The position numbers were made by a program, and so were the translations under genes. A DNA stretch of 6,544 nucleotides from an uncultured Oscillospiraceae bacterium (GTDB lineage Bacteria; Bacillota; Clostridia; Oscillospirales; Oscillospiraceae). Below are positions 1-4,879 of this stretch, piece after piece (within the stretch, counting starts at the first letter, position 1; each line of letters opens with the position of its first letter). The DNA lies in NCBI GenBank assembly GCA_900756495.1, contig CAAEKI010000016.1, forward strand, positions 1 to 6,544, given 5' to 3'. The notes beneath the pieces are model-generated. The model was not told the origin of the DNA. It made no database searches and saw nothing but the letters and a program-made list of their open reading frames with translations.

Positions 1-180
1 ATTGCCCCTCAAACTGGGCGGAATATCTTTTAATACACAGAATCCAATCCCACACAAATCCCAAAAGACGAAAGGGTTTCTTGAAACAAGCAGGGCAAAA
101 GAGTGTTAAAGAGGAACTGCCCAAGCAGAGGAAAGGTCCAAAGAGGACGGAAGAGTGCCGGCTGAAGGTTCCGACACACA
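1..180. other. Unassigned flank, probable end of an integrated element
   Basis: I see no convincing gene here. One frame on the + strand stays open from base 2 to a TAA at 107-109, which could be the tail of a gene starting outside the window, but the translation is not recognisable. There is no CAT on the + strand, so no ATG start on the - strand. Small features are a GGGCA/TGCCC inverted pair (94-98 and 118-122) and the motif AAAGAGG twice, 32 bases apart (108-114 and 140-146). Since a tRNA 3' half begins at 181, this side is inferred to be the end of an element integrated at a tRNA gene, where integrase arm-binding sites would be expected. Confidence 0.35.
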
Positions 181-225
181 TTTGGGAGCAGGATGCCGGG
201 AGTTCGAGTCTCCCCACTCGGACCA
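181..225 (+). tRNA. 3' half of tRNA-Pro(TGG); probable attachment-site scar
   Basis: The segment folds as the 3' half of a proline tRNA. It has anticodon loop TTTGGGA (181-187, anticodon TGG), 3' anticodon strand GCAGG (188-192) and variable loop ATGCC (193-197). The T stem GGGAG/CTCCC (198-202, 210-214) is perfect around loop TTCGAGT (203-209). Then come acceptor strand CACTCGG (215-221), discriminator A222 and encoded CCA (223-225). The expected 5' half is absent: 151-157 reads AAGAGTG, which leaves two acceptor mismatches, and 176-180 (ACACA) cannot pair with GCAGG. Homology beginning exactly at the anticodon loop is typical of att cores used by tyrosine integrases. A decayed complete tRNA is the alternative. 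Confidence 0.72.
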
Positions 226-258
226 CGGGTAAGTCTGTATAGGACTTACCCGTTTTTT
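226..258 (+). terminator. Intrinsic terminator just after the tRNA 3' end
   Basis: A perfect 10-bp stem, CGGGTAAGTC (226-235) with GACTTACCCG (243-252), closes a 7-base loop and is followed by TTTTTT (253-258) and a second T run at 261-266. It starts at the base after the tRNA CCA, so it is most likely the native terminator of the original tRNA gene. Confidence 0.88.
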
Positions 259-335
259 AATTTTTTGTAAAAGGAAAGTTCAAAATCCCCATCATTCCCA
301 GGTTCCAAGAAAGGCCCGGAGACTTTGATAATCTT

Positions 336-1556
336 TTGCTGATCGGTTTTGACAAAACTCATGTGGAGGATCAGAATCACCTGGACCGCATGGTCCACTT
401 CTTCCTATACGACTATCGCTTTGAGCGGGTGTGGAAGAATCCGGACAACGACATTGAAAAACTGTCCCGCTACCGTGCGGTGCTTTCGCCAGATTTCAGT
501 ATGTACCTGGAGATGGCGTCCGTCATGCAGCTTTACAACGTATTTCGCAATCGCTGGTGCGGCACTTGCTGGGCATCCAAAGGGATTCGCGTGATTCCTA
601 CCGTCAACTGGGGCGATGAATCCACATTTGATTTCTGCTTTGAGGGGATTGAAAAAGGAAGCGTTGTTGCCGTCTCCACTTATATGGCCTCAGAGCACGA
701 CAACCGCTGCGACCAGAAAGAATGGTTCATGGCAGGCTACAACGAGATGCTACGGCGTATTGAGCCGGAAAAAATCATCTGTTACAATACACCGTTTCCC
801 GAAATGCAGGGCAATCTCATCTATGTCGATTACGAACGCAGCTCTTGGCGGTATCTAAACTACGAGCGTTCATTCCCAAAAGAAGATTTGGATGCGTTCA
901 AAATGGATGGTGCACCAATCGGGAATTGTGATACAATAGAACCGTACCTGATTGGAAAAGGCGGAGGCAGCGCATACGGTGGAGCGTGGAAACCGTCTAA
1001 GCCGGATGATGGACGTTTTATAGGTGAACCCGGCAGCATCAACCGCACAACAGATCGTAACGGGAATTTAAGAGAAACTAAAATCGGTGCAGACGGAAGG
1101 GCAGTCAAGGAGCGGCACTACTCAGATCACGGCAGTCCCAAACAACACTCTATTCCTCACGACCATACCATTTCATGGGAAGGAAACCGACCAAACTGGG
1201 GCAAAGCAGAAAGCTATTGGGATGGAGATATTCCTGATTTCAAGTCATATTGGAGGTATGATATGTCCTATCACATTTTAAAATCTCAAAACTCACTGGA
1301 AGATAACCGTTTTAAATCGATCAGCGATTTCAAGTGGTGTATGAAATGTGGTGGAGAAGTAGAAATCGAATGGAACGGCATTCATTATGGCATTATCCGA
1401 TATGGGACAGATGATAAAATCACAATCTATGTTTGGAATCGTCCTGAAACGGAATGCTGCTTTGACACCGTTGATGATGCGTTGGAGTATATGGTTGGTT
1501 CAGACCGCATGCGTGATGTGATTACACGTGTTACAGTTTTGGATCGTACAATTTGA
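336..1556 (+). CDS. DUF4417-family protein, 5'-truncated, with toxin-like linker and extra C-terminal module
   Basis: The biochemical function is unknown. Residues 1-165 or so match the DUF4417 family of phages and mobile elements by its typical blocks: VHFFLYDYRFERVW (20-33), LSPDFSMY (50-57), RNRW (71-74), IPTVNWGDESTFDFCF (87-102) and VVAVSTY (110-116). A glycine-rich linker (207-216) leads to a segment with RNGN, GADGRAVKE and PHDH (241-277) that resembles linkers in polymorphic-toxin-like proteins. A separate C-terminal module follows (about 310-406). The first possible start is TTG at 336 and has no good ribosome site. The frame is open from 261 and reads family-like sequence (KFKIPIIPRF) from about 276, but contains no ATG or GTG. 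The gene therefore seems to have lost its real start at the junction with the tRNA terminator, and may be silent. Confidence 0.75.
   Translation: MLIGFDKTHVEDQNHLDRMVHFFLYDYRFERVWKNPDNDIEKLSRYRAVLSPDFSMYLEMASVMQLYNVFRNRWCGTCWASKGIRVIPTVNWGDESTFDFCFEGIEKGSVVAVSTYMASEHDNRCDQKEWFMAGYNEMLRRIEPEKIICYNTPFPEMQGNLIYVDYERSSWRYLNYERSFPKEDLDAFKMDGAPIGNCDTIEPYLIGKGGGSAYGGAWKPSKPDDGRFIGEPGSINRTTDRNGNLRETKIGADGRAVKERHYSDHGSPKQHSIPHDHTISWEGNRPNWGKAESYWDGDIPDFKSYWRYDMSYHILKSQNSLEDNRFKSISDFKWCMKCGGEVEIEWNGIHYGIIRYGTDDKITIYVWNRPETECCFDTVDDALEYMVGSDRMRDVITRVTVLDRTI
1252..1265 (+). promoter_or_regulatory. Internal Shine-Dalgarno and ATG inside the DUF4417 gene
   Basis: GGAGGT at 1252-1257 lies five bases before an ATG at 1263 that is in frame with the surrounding gene. 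Initiation here would give a separate 97-residue protein (MSYHILKSQ..., ending at 1556) corresponding to the C-terminal module. This site is far stronger than anything at the upstream TTG start, so the small protein may be the only product still made. Confidence 0.55.
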
Positions 1557-1640
1557 GATAAGAACCTCTTGCTGCGCTAAAACCATTGATATGACTGGAT
1601 CTTTCCAAGTCCTATAATTACACTCAGACCACTTTTTACT

Positions 1641-1670
1641 GAAAAACCGCCTATTTAGGTGGTTTTTCTG
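1641..1670 (+). terminator. Intrinsic terminator downstream of the DUF4417 gene
   Basis: GAAAAACCGCC (1641-1651) pairs with GGTGGTTTTTC (1658-1668) over 11 bp, with one G-T pair and a TATTTA loop. The T run is part of the 3' arm and another TTTT follows at 1673. The A run on the 5' arm would also allow it to work on the - strand. Confidence 0.75.
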
Positions 1671-1798
1671 CGTTTTCCCCTGTAGTTTGTCATTATGATT
1701 CCCTTGAGGTTGCTTTAAGGATTATGCGCGAAAGATATACAGATAGAAAATAATGGAACAATATCAGTATCTCTCCTATTATAAAACAGTAGAATTGG

Positions 1799-2698
1799 AT
1801 GGATTTTATTCCTCTCAATATTGTAAGTGGATATCGTGGTTCAGTTGCCGCGGGAAGAAATTTCTGGGAAGGCAAACACCAAAACAATTCCCACATCCCG
1901 GTATCTGATGCGATTGTGGCGCTATACCAGGATGAAACAGCCAGAATTACCAGCGCATTTCTAATTACAAAGCGCCTGGATAATTTCAGTATCACGAAGC
2001 ACGAGACATTGACCCCAATTTTGTGGGTGCCCGCCAGCCACGCCCCAGCTACCGTCAACTCCATCCTGGCCGCCGTCAATGGTTTCTTTCGCTTCATGGG
2101 TTGGAAGGACATCGCTGTAAAGCTGTTGAAAATACAAAAGGCCCTCTTCTGCGATGAACGCCGGGAGCTGACTCGCGCGGAGTATGCCCGGCTGGTCAGC
2201 GCAGCTCAGAAGGTGGGCAATGAGCGGCTGTCCCTGGTCATGCAGACCATCTGCGCCACTGGTATCCGCGTGTCCGAGCTGCGCTTTATCACCGTTGAGG
2301 CCGTGACTACGGGGCGGGCCGAGCTCTGCAACAAGGGCAAACGCCGCACGGTCTTCCTCCCGGGCCGGCTACGCCGGCTGCTGCGGAAATACCTTCAGAA
2401 GCAAAAAAAGACCGCCGGAGCGGTATTCACCACCCGGACGGGCAGGCCGTTGGACCGGTCAAATATCTGGCGGGATATGAAAGCCCTCTGCGAGAGCGCG
2501 GACGTGGAACCAGGCAAGGTATTCCCCCTCAATCTGCGTCATTTATTCGCAAGGACCTACTACTCTTTGGAAAAAGACCTGTCCCGGATGGCGGACATTC
2601 TGGGCCATTCCAGCGTGAACACCACCCGTATCTATACCGTGGAGAGTGGCGGCGTCCATCAGCGGCAGTTAGAGCGCATGGGGCTAATTATCACATAG
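1799..2698 (+). CDS. Xer-like tyrosine recombinase with atypical N-terminus and altered catalytic histidine
   Basis: A site-specific DNA strand-exchange enzyme of the XerC/D-like type. From about residue 81 (HAPATVNSIL) the protein follows the family: core-binding end, then the catalytic domain. Visible catalytic positions are R157 (ATGIRVSEL), K179 or K181 (NKGKRR), R247 (NLRH), H270 (LGHSS) and the nucleophile Y279 (TTRIYT). The HxxR box reads PLNLRH, so the usual histidine is L244 (codon CTC at 2528, one base from CAC). Residues 1-80 do not look like the SAM-like N-terminal domain and are AT-richer, and the ATG at 1799 has no clear ribosome site. A different-frame 51-codon reading (1753-1908) overlaps it. 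The gene may thus be 5'-replaced and inactive or weak. It sits directly before an inverted repeat and a surface-protein gene, as DNA-inversion recombinases often do. Confidence 0.82.
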   Translation: MDFIPLNIVSGYRGSVAAGRNFWEGKHQNNSHIPVSDAIVALYQDETARITSAFLITKRLDNFSITKHETLTPILWVPASHAPATVNSILAAVNGFFRFMGWKDIAVKLLKIQKALFCDERRELTRAEYARLVSAAQKVGNERLSLVMQTICATGIRVSELRFITVEAVTTGRAELCNKGKRRTVFLPGRLRRLLRKYLQKQKKTAGAVFTTRTGRPLDRSNIWRDMKALCESADVEPGKVFPLNLRHLFARTYYSLEKDLSRMADILGHSSVNTTRIYTVESGGVHQRQLERMGLIIT

Positions 2699-2700
2699 TT

Positions 2701-2711
2701 CTTCTGTTGCA
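2701..2711. repeat. Left arm of an 11-bp inverted repeat
   Basis: CTTCTGTTGCA here is the exact reverse complement of TGCAACAGAAG at 2937-2947. It begins two bases after the recombinase stop codon. The arms enclose about 225 bp that contain a + strand promoter. The pair could be the crossover sites of an invertible segment. Confidence 0.55.
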
Positions 2712-2727
2712 ACTGATATGCTTTTGC

Positions 2728-2755
2728 TTGAACTATAATTTTTATTCATTATAGT
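2728..2755 (+). promoter_or_regulatory. Predicted sigma-70 type promoter toward the SLH gene
   Basis: TTGAAC (2728-2733) and TATAGT (2750-2755) are separated by 16 bases, a fair match to a housekeeping promoter. It points at the SLH gene 360 bases downstream and would give an unusually long leader. The 8-bp inverted repeat ACTATAAT (2732-2739) / ATTATAGT (2748-2755) overlaps the spacer and the -10, and could be an operator. Confidence 0.45.
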
Positions 2756-2815
2756 ACATACCTCGGAAAGTTGCAAGAATTTTCATCCGGTGTTCACTTT
2801 TGGGCGAAGAAACAA

Positions 2816-2845
2816 GACGGGACAAGCACGAATTTTTGCCCCGTC
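2816..2845. promoter_or_regulatory. Leader hairpin
   Basis: GACGGG (2816-2821) pairs with CCCGTC (2840-2845), extended by CAA/TTG (2823-2825 with 2836-2838) across one mismatch. No T run follows on the + strand; on the - strand TTGTTTCTT follows, which would make a weak terminator. Just beyond it, AGCTTTGC occurs twice 20 bases apart (2846-2853, 2866-2873). The role is unknown. Confidence 0.35.
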
Positions 2846-2936
2846 AGCTTTGCTATGGGAAAATGAGCTTTGCGGAAAGAAATGACTGCCGTTTTTGCCT
2901 TAAATGCGATGTTAGAACATGAAAATCTTTTAAGGC

Positions 2937-2947
2937 TGCAACAGAAG
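2937..2947. repeat. Right arm of an 11-bp inverted repeat
   Basis: TGCAACAGAAG here mirrors CTTCTGTTGCA at 2701-2711 without mismatch. It lies 166 bases before the SLH gene start, so inversion between the arms would turn the predicted promoter at 2728-2755 away from that gene. Confidence 0.55.
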
Positions 2948-2959
2948 GAGAAGAATGTA

Positions 2960-3055
2960 GTCAAACCTCACGGCGGCCCTTCACAGAGGCGATTTGGTGG
3001 GCAAGGCCCCGAGGGTTTGACGCTCTGATTCCTTCACAAACGGAATGGAGGGATA
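2960..3055 (+). promoter_or_regulatory. Structured 5' leader of the SLH gene
   Basis: GTCAAACC (2960-2967) pairs perfectly with GGTTTGAC (3014-3021), enclosing GC-rich sequence with possible inner pairing GCCC/GGGC (2976-2979 with 2999-3002). A second small hairpin follows: ATTCC and GGAAT around TTCACAAAC (3028-3046). CCTTCACA occurs in both loop regions. There is no T run, so this is not a terminator. It may be a cis-regulatory RNA or an RNA stabiliser, but it matches no riboswitch class I can recognise. Confidence 0.4.
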
Positions 3056-3097
3056 CTGCTATTCATCAAGATCGTCCTACAGAAACAAAAAAATTTG

Positions 3098-3106
3098 AAG
3101 GAGAGG
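3098..3106 (+). promoter_or_regulatory. Ribosome binding site of the SLH gene
   Basis: AAGGAGAGG ends seven bases before the ATG at 3114. It is a good Shine-Dalgarno that fixes this start, and the signal peptide follows immediately. Confidence 0.8.
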
Positions 3107-3113
3107 TACAACC

Positions 3114-3766
3114 ATGAATACGAAAATCACAGCAAGTTGTTTGTCTCTGGCGCTGGTCTTGGGGCTGTTCTCTTCCACGGCCCTGGCAGCAGAATATCCC
3201 AATCAACCTGCAGACGCTGACGAGGCCGTTGCTCAAAGTCAGGAAGTGGCCGAACCGACGCCTGCGGCAAAAGAAAGCGGGGGAAAAGAAGTCGATATTA
3301 TGCGGACGCGGTGAATACCCTGGCCTCCATCGGCGTTACTAAGGGCGTCGGTGACAATCAGTTTGCCCCGGATCGCGCCATTACCCGCGCAGAGTTCACT
3401 GTGATCGCCATGCGCTTTGCCGACCTGGACACCAGCGGCGAGAATATCTTCACTGATGTGAGCGCAGATGATTGGTTCTACGAGCAGGTGGTCGGCTCCA
3501 TCAAGTACGGCTGGATCACCGGTTACGAGGACGGCACCTTCCGTCCCAACAACACCATCACTCGGGCCGAAGTGACCACCATCGTCAACCGAATGCTGGG
3601 CCGCGCAGCGGACAAGGACTACGTGGATGACCACATGGACGAGCTGCGCCAGTTCCCGGACGTGTCCAAGACCAACTGGGCCTACTATAATATCGTGGAG
3701 GCCACCAACGCCCACGATTATACAAAATCCTCCGGTACGGAGACGTGGACGAACGTGACCGACTGA
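3114..3766 (+). pseudogene. Secreted SLH-domain protein, frameshifted after the signal peptide region
   Basis: A small surface protein expected to bind the cell wall through S-layer homology domains. Frame one (3114-3314, 66 aa) encodes a clear signal peptide, a lysine followed by a hydrophobic core, with probable cleavage after ALA (residue 25), then a short acidic linker. It ends at TGA 3312-3314. The SLH sequence continues in the -1 frame and already reads YYADAVNTLAS at 3296, before the GTG at 3311. It contains two SLH repeats with the TRAE signature (about 3296-3432 and 3448-3600) and a third, shorter FPDV...WAYY unit ending NVTD at 3766. One missing base near GGGGGAAAA (3279-3287) would explain the break. 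Alternatives are a -1 slip on A-AAA-G (3284-3288) or restart at the GTGA overlap (3311-3314). Confidence 0.75.
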
Positions 3767-3814
3767 GCACAGACTTGCAGAGCCCAGACAGTCACGGGCA
3801 AAGCATGACACCCA

Positions 3815-3858
3815 AAGCGGGGCTGAGGTATCATAAACCTCAGCCCCGCTTCGTATTT
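3815..3858 (+). terminator. Terminator hairpin after the SLH gene
   Basis: A perfect 15-bp stem, AAGCGGGGCTGAGGT (3815-3829) with ACCTCAGCCCCGCTT (3837-3851), has a 7-base loop. The tail CGTATTT is poor in T, but the stem is very strong and lies 48 bases after the last SLH stop. Confidence 0.75.
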
Positions 3859-4121
3859 GAAAAGCAGGTTTTCAGCTTTTAACTTGCGGTGGAACCAGAA
3901 AACCATGCCGAAAGGCGTGTTCAACCGGGCGCGGAAGCGGCCCGGTCCGGGGCTTGGGGAGGCCCCAACCGGCGTTTCGGAATAGCCTTTTGACTATTCC
4001 AAAACATTGCTGGCCTGTGCTATCGGAACATGCCTATGTTTAGCGCCAATTAGGAACGCTGTAAATACAAGGGTTTCCGGCCCAGACGAAACCGGAAAAG
4101 AAAAAAAGAACACTATCACAT
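3859..4121. other. Hairpin-rich non-coding stretch
   Basis: No convincing gene lies here. Several inverted repeats follow one another: CCGGG/CCCGG (3925-3929, 3941-3945) with an inner CGC-GGAA-GCG; GGGGCTT/AGGCCCC (from 3949) around GGGG; GGAATAG/CTATTCC (3979-3985, 3994-4000); AACAT/ATGTT (4027-4031, 4036-4040); and TTTCCGG/CCGGAAA (near 4074-4098). Such density is seen at transfer origins, element ends and regulatory leaders. Which applies here cannot be decided from sequence alone. A 77-codon frame through this region has no ribosome site and no recognisable product. Confidence 0.4.
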
Positions 4122-4168
4122 TACGCAAAGGGCCGTCCATGGGCAAACATGGGCGGCTCTTTTGCGTA
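4122..4168 (+). terminator. Long terminator/attenuator-like hairpin before the ParB-like gene
   Basis: GGGCCGTCCATG (4130-4141) pairs with CATGGGCGGCTC (4148-4159), with two G-T pairs and loop GGCAAA, followed by TTTT (4160-4163). TACGCAAA (4122-4129) pairs in addition with TTTGCGTA (4161-4168). The two pairings overlap the T run. A Shine-Dalgarno-like AAAGGAGG follows at 4178-4185 with no start codon at proper distance, so this may be a leader attenuator or the edge of a deletion. Confidence 0.6.
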
Positions 4169-4256
4169 GAGGACGTGAAAGGAGGCAAAAATTATTTAAC
4201 AAAATTACTGGCAAAAGTTTGTGCAAGACTACAAAAATGAAAAAGGAGGCTAAAAA

Positions 4257-4844
4257 GTGGCAGAGGACAAAATGAACACCGGTCCGGAGGAGCAGGTCCC
4301 CGGTGAGGGAGAAACCACAGTCACACCCCCGGAGACAGCCGGGGGCGGTCCACCTGTTCAGGAGGACGGCGAAGTGGTGATAAATATTGATACCATAGAC
4401 CGCCTTATGGCGGAGCGCCGCGCGGCTGCCCGCGAGGAGGTGGAACAGGGCGACGCCGCGTCAGACCTCCCCGGTCCGGAGGAAAAGCCGGAGGCCGCAG
4501 ATCCCCCGCTCCCCGGTGATGGGGACAACGCCGCTCCCGTCCAGGAGGAAACCGAGCTGCCGGGTGAGGACGATCCCACGCCCAAAGCGGGCGGCACCGA
4601 CGCTAAAGTCATCGACTTCGCCGCCATTGACGGAGAGGATCACCGGGAGCCGTGGGAAAAGGCACAGGATGAGCTGGACGCGGAGCAGGGTAAAAAGCCC
4701 CGTCGTGGCCGCCCTCCCAAGGATAAGGACGGACCCCAGGCTGAAAAAACCGGCAAGCCCCGCAAGGGTCGCCAGCCCAAGGCAGATAAGACTACCCCCA
4801 AACAGGGCAAAGGAGAACGGGACACTTTGGTATGCTCCCAATAA
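4257..4844 (+). CDS. Acidic AT-hook protein, probable N-terminal fragment of an element-borne ParB-like protein, truncated by an IS
   Basis: A GTG start at 4257 is fixed by AAGGAGG (4243-4249) seven bases upstream; the in-frame ATG at 4272 is less well placed. The product is low-complexity, rich in P, E, G and D. It has VVINIDTIDRLMAERRAAAREE (about 40-61), KVIDFAAIDG (117-126), an AT-hook-like RRGRPPK (149-155) and a weaker copy KGRQPK (170-175). Proteins of integrative elements in Clostridia often begin with such a tail before a ParB/Spo0J-like nuclease domain; that domain is missing here. The reading frame enters the insertion sequence at 4828, and the last five residues and the TAA stop come from the left terminal repeat. 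The ParB assignment is an inference from style and context. The fragment alone probably has no activity beyond DNA binding. Confidence 0.6.
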   Translation: MAEDKMNTGPEEQVPGEGETTVTPPETAGGGPPVQEDGEVVINIDTIDRLMAERRAAAREEVEQGDAASDLPGPEEKPEAADPPLPGDGDNAAPVQEETELPGEDDPTPKAGGTDAKVIDFAAIDGEDHREPWEKAQDELDAEQGKKPRRGRPPKDKDGPQAEKTGKPRKGRQPKADKTTPKQGKGERDTLVCSQ

Positions 4845-4863
4845 GGCAGACAAGAAAATAATG
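4828..4863 (+). repeat. Left terminal inverted repeat of the IS
   Basis: It starts TGGTATGCTCCC and ends AAATAATG. By eye 27 of 36 positions match the reverse complement of 6509-6544, with the outer 12 bases differing at only one position and an inner AGACA block shared. It supplies the stop codon of the interrupted gene. Confidence 0.82.
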
Positions 4864-4879
4864 TGGGGAGGGAACATAG

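Noticed and set aside
151..225. A complete tRNA of 75 bases ending in CCA
   Set aside because: GAGTG at 153-157 can pair with the acceptor and a three-pair D-like arm with GG in its loop exists, but two acceptor pairs and nearly the whole anticodon stem fail. The 3' half alone is well supported.
1693..2112. A 139-codon - strand frame opposite the recombinase start
   Set aside because: It is an antisense shadow partly over real recombinase coding sequence, with no family resemblance or ribosome site.
2732..2755. Terminator for the recombinase gene at the ACTATAAT inverted repeat
   Set aside because: The stem is only AT pairs and too weak; overlap with a promoter spacer and -10 fits better.
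3239..3811. A 190-codon - strand frame opposite the SLH gene
   Set aside because: The + strand encodes clear SLH repeats; the antisense frame is a by-product of GC-rich codons.
4007..4240. A 77-codon frame between the SLH terminator and the AT-hook gene
   Set aside because: No ribosome site, no recognisable product, and it runs through several hairpins including a terminator-like one; best taken as chance.
4237..4275. A 12-residue leader peptide starting MKKEAKKW
   Set aside because: Its start overlaps the ribosome site of the gene at 4257 and it has no clear Shine-Dalgarno of its own; the GTG start explains AAGGAGG better.
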